Counted from the first letter of the stretch, positions 1-6,820 are shown. The stretch: 7,550 nucleotides of DNA from Gammaproteobacteria bacterium (GCA_003645435.1 QNFD01000123.1:1-7550), one strand, 5' to 3'. Notes: generated by a model not told the origin, from the sequence alone. Numbers and translations: made by a program.

Positions 1-839
1 ATAATTTCCGCTGGATTGGCGGCAGCGATGAAAGCGGCATCTGGTTACGCGAACAGGCGGCGAAACTGGGTTTGCAGGCCTGGGTGCGAAATTCAACCGA
101 TCAGTTAAATAACCTGCAGGTGCAGGGCCCTAAAAGCCGCGATGTCCTCAAACAAATTATCTGGACCCGTCCCGATCAGGCAACCCTCGAGGAACTCGAG
201 TGGTTCCGTTTTTCGATTGCCAGGATCGGTGACGAGTGTGGAATCCCCATACTGGTATCGCGTACCGGTTATACCGGCGAACTGGGTTACGAGGTATTTT
301 GCCACCCCAAAGACGCAGCCCAGGTCTGGGACGCTATCTGGGAAGCCGGCAAGCCCTATGAGCTTACGCCGATGGGTCTGGAAGCACTCGATATGTTACG
401 CGTGGAAGCCGGCCTGATTTTTGCCGGTTATGAATTCAGTGATCAGACCGACCCCTATGAAGCGGGAATTGGCTTTACCGTGCCGCTGAAAACCAAGCAG
501 GACGACTTCATCGGCCGCGATGCCCTGGTTAAACGCAAGGCAGACCCGCAGCGCGTACTCGTCGGGCTTGAACTCAACGGTGATGAACTTGCATCCAATG
601 GCGACTGTGTCAACATCGGCCGTCATCAGGTTGGGGAAGTTACGAGCGCGGTGAGATCACCGATTCTGCGCAAAAACCTCGCCCTGTGCCGCATAGCCGT
701 GGAATACAGTGAAATCGGCACTGAAGTCGAAGTCGGCAAGCTCGATGGCAAGCAAAAACGCTTACCCGCGAAAGTCGTTCCATTCCCTTTTTATGACCCG
801 ACCAAGTCGCGGGTTCGAGATGTCCCACTGCCTGAATAG
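1..839 (+). CDS. GcvT/DmdA-family aminomethyltransferase, 5' end outside window
   Basis: This is the C-terminal part of a tetrahydrofolate-dependent aminomethyltransferase-family protein. The frame is open from base 3 and gives 278 residues before the TAG stop. The TTG at 72 is not the start, because family-like sequence (IWLREQAAKLG) lies upstream of it in frame. Visible landmarks are LQVQGPKS (folate-binding domain), SRTGYTGELGYEVF, GLEALDMLRVEAGL, DFIGRDAL and the C-terminal barrel pattern GEVTSA...SPILRKNLAL. GcvT and DmdA proteins are about 370 residues, so roughly 90-100 N-terminal residues are missing, including the region of the catalytic aspartate. Family members move a one-carbon unit from an amine or sulfonium donor to tetrahydrofolate. 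The canonical GEDG is GELG here and the usual ARD is ALD, so this is probably a divergent paralogue rather than the housekeeping GcvT. It could also be the C-terminal domain of a longer fusion, such as TMAO demethylase Tdm. The substrate is unknown. It converges on the usp/transporter block. Confidence 0.85.
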   Translation, partial: NFRWIGGSDESGIWLREQAAKLGLQAWVRNSTDQLNNLQVQGPKSRDVLKQIIWTRPDQATLEELEWFRFSIARIGDECGIPILVSRTGYTGELGYEVFCHPKDAAQVWDAIWEAGKPYELTPMGLEALDMLRVEAGLIFAGYEFSDQTDPYEAGIGFTVPLKTKQDDFIGRDALVKRKADPQRVLVGLELNGDELASNGDCVNIGRHQVGEVTSAVRSPILRKNLALCRIAVEYSEIGTEVEVGKLDGKQKRLPAKVVPFPFYDPTKSRVRDVPLPE

Positions 840-851
840 CGAGTTACCACC

Positions 852-939
852 CCCTCTCCCCTCTGGGGAGAGGGCTGGGGTGAGGGGGCCGTTCATAAAT
901 CCACACCCTCACCCCTACCCTCTCCCTCAAGGGAGAGGG
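852..939. repeat. Inverted pair of GC-rich REP-like repeats between convergent genes
   Basis: Three perfect nested stems are visible. They are 852-861 with 865-874 (10 bp, 3-nt loop), 877-886 with 906-915 (10 bp), and 918-926 with 931-939 (9 bp, 4-nt loop). The outer two are CCCTCTCCC-type hairpins, and the middle stem joins two copies lying in opposite orientation. This is the architecture of a REP pair or BIME, and CCCTCACCCC/CCCTCTCCC repeats of this kind are widespread in proteobacterial intergenic regions. It starts 12 nt after the gcvT-like stop codon and lies 71 nt beyond the stop of the convergent usp gene, so it may terminate or protect both transcripts. No strong T-tract follows the hairpins. 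Confidence 0.75.
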
Positions 940-1010
940 AGCACAAACAGTGCAGACTTTGAGTTTACTGGTGGCCGTCTGCATACGGAATAAAATTAAA
1001 AAAATCCCAC

Positions 1011-1454
1011 TTACCGAACAATCAAACAATTGGCCTCTGCTCTATTGGTAATCTTGCGTGAAACGCTGCCCAATAGTAACTCCTTGACCTTTCCCAGGCC
1101 CCGCGTACCGACGACTATAATGTCGATATTTCTACGTTTGGTAAAACCGATAATACTGGAAGCTGGATCGCCAGTACCGATTGCGGTTTGTACCCTGGTT
1201 GCTCCGCCTTCCCTGGCGCGGACTTCGGCCTCATGCAATATGGTTTCAGCCACCTGCCTCAGGATATCTTCCCGTTTATTGGTGAATTCTTCCAGTTCAG
1301 GCGCCTTTTTTAACAATGTGGGTAATTGCATATCCCTGATAACGTGCAGTATCAACAGTTCGGCTTCGTGACATGCGGCCATGTAGGCCGCCATACTGAC
1401 TGCACGATTCGATGCAGCCGATGCATCGGTTGCTACCAAAATCTTCTTAATCAT
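1011..1454 (-). CDS. Universal stress protein, UspA family (distal copy)
   Basis: A 147-residue single-domain Usp protein, the normal size for the family and expected to be cytoplasmic and dimeric. The N-terminal strand and loop ILVATDAS supplies the conserved Asp10. The C-terminal nucleotide loop GTRG-LGKVKELLL-GS (116-130) fits the G-2X-G-9X-G(S/T) ATP-binding signature exactly, so this should be an ATP-binding Usp. It is closely related to the next gene upstream: both share ATDASAASNRA, HVIRDMQ, AIGTGDPA, GTRGLGK and LGSVSRK, which indicates tandem duplication. The ATG has no clear Shine-Dalgarno sequence. The 266-bp gap to the other usp leaves room for a promoter of its own. A run of seven T (998-1004) lies just after the stop without an obvious stem before it. 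Its place downstream of an osmolyte transporter suggests regulation of transport, by analogy with TeaD of Halomonas; this is inferred. Confidence 0.93.
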   Translation of the reverse strand: MIKKILVATDASAASNRAVSMAAYMAACHEAELLILHVIRDMQLPTLLKKAPELEEFTNKREDILRQVAETILHEAEVRAREGGATRVQTAIGTGDPASSIIGFTKRRNIDIIVVGTRGLGKVKELLLGSVSRKITNRAEANCLIVR

Positions 1455-1720
1455 TCAGTTTTTTGATGCTCGGTTGATATTAGAAATACAGGCACCTGAC
1501 TAGTCGAGACACAATAGCCTGTCCAGAGTTAATAATATCAATAATTGCGGCGATAACCACCATGGAAAATGGAAACATCGCGGTTTAATTGATAGCCAGC
1601 AAAATAGCGGTAACAGCTGGGGTTGACCGGACGCCTGGGATTGATCGGTTGGCGAGCCTGGTAAAAGAGGTTCCTTAACTTATTCCTGACATTTGTTTTC
1701 TTTTGATTGGTAACGTTAGA

Positions 1721-2179
1721 CTATCTGACGATCAGGCAACTAGTCTCGGCATTGTTGGTAACCTTGCGCGAGACACTGCCCAAAATCGTGCCCTTGAGCT
1801 TGCCCAGACCCCGGGTTCCTAGCACGATCATGTCTACTTTCCTTCGCTTTGCAAAGCCAAGGATACTGGTCGCAGGATCTCCGGTTCCGATCGCGGTTTT
1901 AATTTTTTTAGCTCCGGCTTTTTCCGCTTTTTCCTTAGCTGATCTTAAGACAGACTCAGCGACCTTGCGCAAAATTTCCTCACGGGCATCGTTGAAGGCT
2001 TCAAACTTATTGAATTCCAGTTCTGGAATTTCCTTGATATCAAAAGGTATTTGCATATCGCGAATAACGTGAATTATGAGTAGTTCAGCGTCGTGTTGTC
2101 CGGCAATTTGAACTGCCATTTTCAATGCGCGGTTGGAAGCCGCCGATGCATCGGTTGCAACTAAAATACTATTGATCAT
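1721..2179 (-). CDS. Universal stress protein, UspA family (transporter-proximal copy)
   Basis: A 152-residue Usp domain protein. ILVATDAS near the N-terminus and GTRG-LGKLKGTIL-GS (121-135) give a complete ATP-binding Usp signature. Compared with the downstream paralogue it carries a few extra residues in the charged segment around residues 50-66, and a lysine- and glutamate-rich helix (AKEKAEKAGAKK, 81-92). It begins 49 nt after the permease stop codon, on the same strand and with no terminator-like hairpin between them, so cotranscription with the ABC genes is likely. No good Shine-Dalgarno sequence precedes the ATG. Usp proteins placed next to osmolyte transporters can act as ATP-sensing regulators (known for TeaD with TeaABC). 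A direct interaction here is inference. Confidence 0.93.
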   Translation of the reverse strand: MINSILVATDASAASNRALKMAVQIAGQHDAELLIIHVIRDMQIPFDIKEIPELEFNKFEAFNDAREEILRKVAESVLRSAKEKAEKAGAKKIKTAIGTGDPATSILGFAKRRKVDMIVLGTRGLGKLKGTILGSVSRKVTNNAETSCLIVR

Positions 2180-2228
2180 ACGGTTTTAAACCCATTTATT
2201 ACCGACACCTTAAATTGGAACAGCTGTA

Positions 2229-4289
2229 CTACGCCACTCCCAATGCCTGTTTACGTTCGTTCGCCCAGGTGCGCAAAATTTGATCAACTATCAAACCAAT
2301 AAAGGCGACACACAGGCCGAGCATCAGTCCGTTGCCGATCCCATGTTCATCCGATAAGGATTTCAAAATTAACTGGCCCAAATCATCGGTTCCAATCATC
2401 GCACCGATGATGACCATAAATAACGCGAAAACAACCGTTTGATTGATGCCCAGCATGATGTGCGGAAACGCCATTGGTAATTCAATCTGGAGCCATCTCT
2501 GCATACGATTGACGCCCGACATCGATCCTGCATCCTGCAAAGACTGCGGTACGTTGCTAAGACCTTCCACCGTGTAGCGGGTCGCGGGAATCGTGGCATA
2601 AATGATAACGGCGATTAGCACAGAGGTATCGGTGACACCGAAGAGCATGATGACCGGGATCAGGTAGATGAACGAGGGGAAGGTTTGAAAGGTATCACAA
2701 ACCAGTAATATGGCCTTTGTGGCATATTTGTTCTGAGCACACAAAGAACCAACTACCAGGCCAAAGGTAACCGATACAACGACTCCGAAAGTTGCCATGT
2801 AAGCCGTGATCAGGGCCCTGTCCCACCATTCTGTAGAAGCGATGAAAAGCAGTAAACCGCCAACAACCAGTGCTGATCGAATGCCGCCTACGATGTATCC
2901 GATTCCCATCACCAATACAAAGGTTGCCGCAACCGGCATACTCAAATAGGCGTTTTTCATCGGTATCAGCACATTTACAATTAATCCCACATTGAAGACC
3001 TGAAGGCTCGAGTACCAGTTGTCCACGATCCAGTCCACGCCGGATTGCCAGAAGTTTTCAGTGGTTAATCCCTGGTTGTGAGGAATCAGGTAAAAATAAT
3101 TGATGCCGTCTTTAAAAATAAGGTTGCCGATGGATGCCAGTATCACGCCTACCACTAAAATCCCAAGCATAATGAGGGAATACTTATGGCGTTCAACAAA
3201 AGAAAGGTCCGCAAAATAGTCGATTTGCTTGTTTGCCCAACCCAGAGACAGCTTATCCAAAACCACGGCAATCAACACAATACAAACTCCCAGTTCCAGG
3301 GCTTGTCCTATTCTAAGCTGATTCAGAGCAAGCAATAAATTGAAGCCAAGGCCCTTCGCTCCGATAAAAGAAGCGATGACCGCCATCGCCAGGCATTGCA
3401 TAATGACCTGGTTTACGCCGACCAGGATATCGTGTCTCGCCGTTGGAATCAGCACCCTGAACATGAGCTGAAACTTGTTGCAACCATTCATCATGCCTGC
3501 TTCAAGCACTTCAGGGGATACCCCTTTCAATCCTAACAAGGTCAGGCGAATCATTGGCGGCGTTGCGAAAATGACGGTTGCGATGGCACCCGCATGGTCT
3601 CCCACGCCAAAAAAGACGGTTACCGGCACCAGATAGGAAAAATGCGGCATGGTCTGGGCGACATTGAGCAAGGGCATTAATGCGTTCTCAAAGGCTCGAC
3701 TTTTAAATGCCAAAACAGCCACGAAAACCCCGAGTAACACGGATAACGGTGCCGCAATCAATACGAATGAGAGCGTTTCCATCGCGGGCTCCCATTGACC
3801 AAAAACAGCGATATAGGTAGTCGCGCAAAACACCAGAATGGCAAGCCACCGTCCACTGAGTGCATAACCCAGCGTAATTGCGACTCCGGCAACGACTGTC
3901 CAGGGCAGTGCCGGCCAATAAGCCCACTCATTTTCACTAACAAAGTCCCAGCTGGAGAAAGCGACGATGGTTTTTTGGCCGCCGATGAGAATTTCACGAA
4001 TAAATTCAATGCCGAAAAGCACGGCACGTGATATGGATCGGGTGACGTCCATCAATAGTGCCGATTCTTCGTAGTCTTCGATTTCCGGGTTATAGGTTTC
4101 AATCGGCATCCACTCGAACATGACGAATTCGACCGAATTATTCAGCATTTCCGGAACAGCAGCCAAATATGCAGGCAGACGCCACAGGATATTATTTTCC
4201 GATGGACTAATTGCAAAACATAAAATGAAAAATACAACCAGCAAGGCCGCAAATTGTACGAGTTGTGGATGTCTGGATAAATAATACAC
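2229..4289 (-). CDS. Glycine betaine/osmolyte-type ABC permease, two permease domains fused
   Basis: A 686-residue inner-membrane permease of the ProW/OpuAB class with two complete BPD_transp_1 units in one chain. Residues 1-120 hold a first membrane helix (about 9-28) and a polar, acidic stretch. Unit 1 spans about 170-345, with the pre-loop AQTMPHFSYLVPV and the ATPase-contacting EAA loop EAGMMNGCNKFQLMFRVLIP (263-282). A linker with further helices (about 371-392 and 430-485) follows. Unit 2 spans about 500-675, with DTFQTFPSFIYLIPV and the EAA loop DAGSMSGVNRMQRWLQIELP (586-605). Single-domain ProW proteins are about 280-350 residues and homodimerise; here one chain can supply both halves. 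The start is GTG, 3 nt after the ATPase stop and without a Shine-Dalgarno sequence, so translation is probably coupled. The substrate is probably betaine or a related methylated osmolyte, but the permease alone does not fix it. Confidence 0.93.
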   Translation of the reverse strand: MYYLSRHPQLVQFAALLVVFFILCFAISPSENNILWRLPAYLAAVPEMLNNSVEFVMFEWMPIETYNPEIEDYEESALLMDVTRSISRAVLFGIEFIREILIGGQKTIVAFSSWDFVSENEWAYWPALPWTVVAGVAITLGYALSGRWLAILVFCATTYIAVFGQWEPAMETLSFVLIAAPLSVLLGVFVAVLAFKSRAFENALMPLLNVAQTMPHFSYLVPVTVFFGVGDHAGAIATVIFATPPMIRLTLLGLKGVSPEVLEAGMMNGCNKFQLMFRVLIPTARHDILVGVNQVIMQCLAMAVIASFIGAKGLGFNLLLALNQLRIGQALELGVCIVLIAVVLDKLSLGWANKQIDYFADLSFVERHKYSLIMLGILVVGVILASIGNLIFKDGINYFYLIPHNQGLTTENFWQSGVDWIVDNWYSSLQVFNVGLIVNVLIPMKNAYLSMPVAATFVLVMGIGYIVGGIRSALVVGGLLLFIASTEWWDRALITAYMATFGVVVSVTFGLVVGSLCAQNKYATKAILLVCDTFQTFPSFIYLIPVIMLFGVTDTSVLIAVIIYATIPATRYTVEGLSNVPQSLQDAGSMSGVNRMQRWLQIELPMAFPHIMLGINQTVVFALFMVIIGAMIGTDDLGQLILKSLSDEHGIGNGLMLGLCVAFIGLIVDQILRTWANERKQALGVA

Positions 4290-4292
4290 AGG

Positions 4293-5429
4293 TTATACGC
4301 TTGCTGCCTGACTGGTACTCAAGGTCTCTTCTTCGTCTTTGCCAAACAGTATATGAATGATTGACTTCCTATGTAGGACACCGATCGTATTGTTATTGTC
4401 GTCAACAACAGCGATGGGTTTTGGATCGTTTAAAACGGCTTCGGCAACCTTTTCGATGACCGCGTTATGAGGAACTTTTAAATCGCTTAAGTCCGATTCG
4501 CTACCGATTTCATCCATTACATTTGCACAGGTTAATACCCTTTCGCGTGGCACTTCATTGGTGAACTTGGCAACATATTCGGTTGCCGGATGGAGAACTA
4601 TATTGGCTGGGGTGTCACACTGTTCGATTACACCATCTTTCATGATCGCAATTCTGTCAGCCAGGCGCAGGGCTTCGTCAAAATCATGCGTGACAAATAG
4701 AATGGTCTTATTCAGCATTTCCTGCAGGCGCAAAAATTCATCCTGCATTTCTTTTCTGATGAGCGGGTCAAGCGCTGAAAAGGGTTCATCCAGAAACCAG
4801 ATGTCAGGTTCTACTGCCAGTGACCTGGCGATACCAACCCGCTGTTGCTGGCCGCCGGACAATTGCCTGGGGAAGTAATTTTCACGTCCCGTGAGATCAA
4901 CAAGATTGATCATATCCGCGGCTCTTTTAATGCTATCTTCCGTACTTGTACCCTTTACCTGCAAAGGGAAAGCAATATTTTCGATTACGGTTTTGTGGGG
5001 TAATAATGCGAAGCTCTGAAATACCATGCCCATCTTGTTGCGACGAAGCTCCATCAGTTCCCTGGAGGTCATCGCGAGTAAATCATCGCCATCGATAAAT
5101 ATGTTTCCGGCTGTGGTGTCAGTCAATCTCGAAATACAGCGCAGGAGGGTTGATTTTCCGGATCCGGACAGACCCATGACGATGAGCATTTCACCTCTAT
5201 GAACTTCTAAAGAGGCATTATTGACCCCAAAAATACAACCTGCTTCCTTGAAGGCTTCAACATCGATGTTACCTTTCGATTTTGCCATCAAGTCTGCAGT
5301 GTTATCGCCAAATATCTTGTAGACACCTTCGCATTTGATGACGGGCTGAGCATTATTGTCAGTAGAGGTACTGGCGCCATTGTTGGTATTGTCGATCATT
5401 TTTTGATCCCTGGAGTCATCTCGATTCAC
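4293..5429 (-). CDS. proV: ProV/OpuAA-type ABC transporter ATP-binding protein
   Basis: The cytoplasmic ATPase that powers the adjacent permease. All nucleotide-binding motifs are intact (numbering from the GTG at 5429): Walker A GLSGSGKST (86-94), Q-loop Gln138, signature LSGGQQQR (190-197), Walker B with catalytic Glu215 (IWFLDEPF), D-loop SALD and switch His248. The N-terminal segment with VYKIFGDNTADLMAKSKG before the A-strand is typical of ProV/OpuAA and separates it from generic importer ATPases. After about residue 298 there is a single CBS-like segment (VMDEIGSES to VLHRKSII, to about 363), whereas OpuA-class ATPases usually carry two CBS motifs. The ATG at 5399 (368 residues) may be the true start: AGGGA lies 7 nt before it and the first ten residues are not conserved-looking. 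The GTG at 5429 also has a weak AGG upstream. It is cotranscribed with the permease. Confidence 0.93.
   Translation of the reverse strand: MNRDDSRDQKMIDNTNNGASTSTDNNAQPVIKCEGVYKIFGDNTADLMAKSKGNIDVEAFKEAGCIFGVNNASLEVHRGEMLIVMGLSGSGKSTLLRCISRLTDTTAGNIFIDGDDLLAMTSRELMELRRNKMGMVFQSFALLPHKTVIENIAFPLQVKGTSTEDSIKRAADMINLVDLTGRENYFPRQLSGGQQQRVGIARSLAVEPDIWFLDEPFSALDPLIRKEMQDEFLRLQEMLNKTILFVTHDFDEALRLADRIAIMKDGVIEQCDTPANIVLHPATEYVAKFTNEVPRERVLTCANVMDEIGSESDLSDLKVPHNAVIEKVAEAVLNDPKPIAVVDDNNNTIGVLHRKSIIHILFGKDEEETLSTSQAASV
5407..5411 (-). promoter_or_regulatory. Candidate ribosome binding site for the internal ATG of the ATPase gene
   Basis: On the minus strand AGGGA stands 7 nt before the ATG at 5399. 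It supports initiation there rather than at the GTG at 5429, which would shorten the ATPase by ten residues. The upstream GTG has TAGG at similar spacing, so the choice is not certain. Confidence 0.45.
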
Positions 5430-5541
5430 TGTTACCTAAAATTGGGAACTTCAACATCTCATCTGGACTAATGCAATTCTGAACGAACCTTACCAACTAA
5501 GTTATCTAATTCCCCAGGTAGCTGAGAACCCGGTCAGAAAT

Positions 5542-5573
5542 CCCTCCCAGGACTACGCGAGTCCATGGGAGGG
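5542..5573 (-). terminator. Strong intercistronic hairpin between binding-protein and ATPase genes
   Basis: CCCTCCCAGGACT (5542-5554) pairs with AGTCC-A-TGGGAGGG (5560-5573). This gives a 13-bp stem with one bulged A and a 5-nt loop (ACGCG). It lies 63 nt past the binding-protein stop codon and 113 nt before the ATPase gene. On the transcribed minus strand it is followed by ATTTCTG, not a clean U-tract, so a partial terminator or a 3'-end stabiliser is more likely than full termination. Such a structure would let binding protein be made in excess over the membrane components, a common pattern in periplasmic ABC operons. Confidence 0.6.
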
Positions 5574-5635
5574 GTTAAAGCTTTTCAATGTTCCTTCCCG
5601 GAATGGAAATACAGGAGCATCGGTATTCGGAATAC

Positions 5636-6583
5636 TTACATGGTGAAAGGTTTCCAGACATTTTCATTATCAGCCAACCACTTTTTGGCAGCGTCTTGAT
5701 GGCTCAATTTATCGACGTCAACCAGCGCAGCCATTTCACCAATCTGGCCTGTGGTGAATGACAATTTGGAAAATGCGGTATAGGCGGCCGGGTGGGTTTT
5801 CGGGAATTTGTAGTTAGCCGCTTTTTTCAGCCAGCCTTTGGGCGAACCGCAACTTCCGTCACCACCATCGGCGACTCGGCAACCATCGGTGTACTCAGGG
5901 AACTCGATGAATACAAAACCTTCCGCATCAGTAAAGTTCGGCGTCCAGTTAAAGGTAATGATGCCCCGGCCTTCTTTCTTGGCCGAAGACAGTTCGGCCC
6001 AGATTGCATCTGCACCGCCAGCGAACTTAACGACATAATCGTCACCCAACCCAAGCGCTTTAACGCGAACAGGCATCAGGTCACCGTGCCAACTTTGCGG
6101 GCCTTCCAGCCAACGGCCTTTGCCTTGTGAATCAGCCGTTGCAAATACCTCTTTACAGTTTTTCAAGGCTTCCCAGTTTGGCAGACCCGGGCAAAGATTG
6201 TCATCGATCACGTACTGGGGAACACCCATTTCTTCAAGTGTTGTTGCGGCATGCGTGCCGGCGTCGATTACACCACCTTTGGCCATAGCTTTGTAAAATG
6301 ACTTGCCGAATGTAGACTGCCAGACTTCGTGCGAAATAGTGATATCACCAAGGCGAATTGCCTCATAGACAGCCTGCGAATCTGCCGGCTTGTACTCGAC
6401 ATTGTTACCCATGCTTTCAAAAATTCCGCCAATAACGTAAGCCATCACAACCTGGCTCGACCAGTTATGTGTCGGAATTACGATCGGCTTACTCGAGTCT
6501 TTGGCAATTGTTGCGCTCGACGCAAACACGAGCACAGCGCCCGCTATGATGGCGCCTATTTTCTTAAACGATGATTGGTTCAT
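5636..6583 (-). CDS. proX: Periplasmic substrate-binding protein, glycine betaine/OpuAC-ProX type
   Basis: A 315-residue exported solute-binding protein. The N-terminus is a Sec signal peptide: MNQSSFKKIG, then a hydrophobic core to about residue 23, with likely cleavage after ATIA27. No lipobox cysteine is present, so it should be free in the periplasm. The mature part is of OpuAC type, opening with the strand IVIPTHNWSSQVV and followed by AVYEAIRLGDITISHEVW. Many tryptophans (41, 88, 158, 165, 195, 213, 251 and others) could build the aromatic cage that binds a trimethylammonium group, but which ones do so cannot be told by eye. Four mature cysteines, C131/C143 and C235/C245, look like two disulfides. 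The ATG has a strong GAGGAG 7 nt upstream. It is the first gene of the transporter block. Betaine is the likeliest ligand; choline, TMAO or DMSP are possible. The gene symbol marks the family, not a proven substrate. Confidence 0.92.
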   Translation of the reverse strand: MNQSSFKKIGAIIAGAVLVFASSATIAKDSSKPIVIPTHNWSSQVVMAYVIGGIFESMGNNVEYKPADSQAVYEAIRLGDITISHEVWQSTFGKSFYKAMAKGGVIDAGTHAATTLEEMGVPQYVIDDNLCPGLPNWEALKNCKEVFATADSQGKGRWLEGPQSWHGDLMPVRVKALGLGDDYVVKFAGGADAIWAELSSAKKEGRGIITFNWTPNFTDAEGFVFIEFPEYTDGCRVADGGDGSCGSPKGWLKKAANYKFPKTHPAAYTAFSKLSFTTGQIGEMAALVDVDKLSHQDAAKKWLADNENVWKPFTM

Positions 6584-6590
6584 AACTTAA

Positions 6591-6596
6591 CTCCTC
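6591..6596 (-). promoter_or_regulatory. Strong Shine-Dalgarno site of the binding-protein gene
   Basis: On the minus strand GAGGAG is followed by a 7-nt spacer (TTAAGTT) and the ATG at 6583. It is the best ribosome binding site in the window and fits high-level synthesis of a periplasmic binding protein. It also confirms the start, and with it the signal peptide. Confidence 0.85.
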
Positions 6597-6740
6597 ACTT
6601 TGTTATTGTTTAACTTACGATAATTTTATTGTTTTCGTTTTACTGCACTCGATTCAATCACGAACAACTGAGATTTAAAGTACAGATTTAACGATTTCCC
6701 TTATAGTTCTCTTCCAATGAGACTGTAATTTCTTCTATGG

Positions 6741-6754
6741 GCTTTAGCTAAAGC
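6741..6754. repeat. Perfect 14-bp palindrome GCTTTAGCTAAAGC
   Basis: The 14 bases are identical to their reverse complement. The flanks (CTATGG on the left and GCGCTATG on the right) add weak similarity but not full pairing. It could be an operator for a dimeric regulator or a remnant of a dispersed hairpin repeat. It lies 158 bp upstream of the binding-protein start codon. No T-tract is present, so it does not look like a terminator. Confidence 0.5.
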
Positions 6755-6802
6755 TCGCGCTATGTTATATCGATACCGCAGCCCAATTCAAGTACCAACC
6801 GT

Positions 6803-6820
6803 GTTAATTGGGTTAATTGG
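6803..6820 (+). repeat. Tandem GTTAATTGG repeat abutting a -10 box
   Basis: GTTAATTGG occurs twice with no spacer (6803-6811 and 6812-6820) and runs straight into TATAAT at 6821. A further inverted match, CCCAATT, stands at 6782-6788. The repeat covers the position of a -35 element, where no TTGACA-like hexamer is seen. It therefore looks like a binding site for an activator or repressor acting on this promoter. Confidence 0.5.

Noticed and set aside
72..839. TTG at 72 as the start of a complete short GcvT-like gene
   Set aside because: The same frame is open to base 3 with family-like sequence upstream, and the protein would lack much of the folate-binding domain; it is a gene cut by the window edge.
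952..981. GCAGAC...GTCTGC inverted repeat after the distal usp as a terminator
   Set aside because: The arms are only 6 bp with an 18-nt loop and no T-tract on the proper side; the neighbouring REP pair is the better candidate.
709..1029. Overlapping ORFs on both strands across the GC-rich repeats
   Set aside because: Their translations are proline- and arginine-rich products of the CCCTCTCCC repeats (PHPHPYPLPQG, PPHPSPLPRGE), which is typical of REP sequences read as protein.
3703..4031. Several ORFs of 74-89 codons in other frames over the permease gene
   Set aside because: They lie wholly inside a clear permease gene, carry no recognisable motif and have no ribosome binding site; they are shadows.
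4558..4878. 106-codon plus-strand ORF opposite the ATPase gene
   Set aside because: It is the antisense of the conserved nucleotide-binding core, whose motifs are intact on the minus strand.
5792..6130. 112-codon plus-strand ORF and other frames over the binding-protein gene
   Set aside because: They overlap a complete binding-protein gene with signal peptide and strong Shine-Dalgarno site; no independent support.
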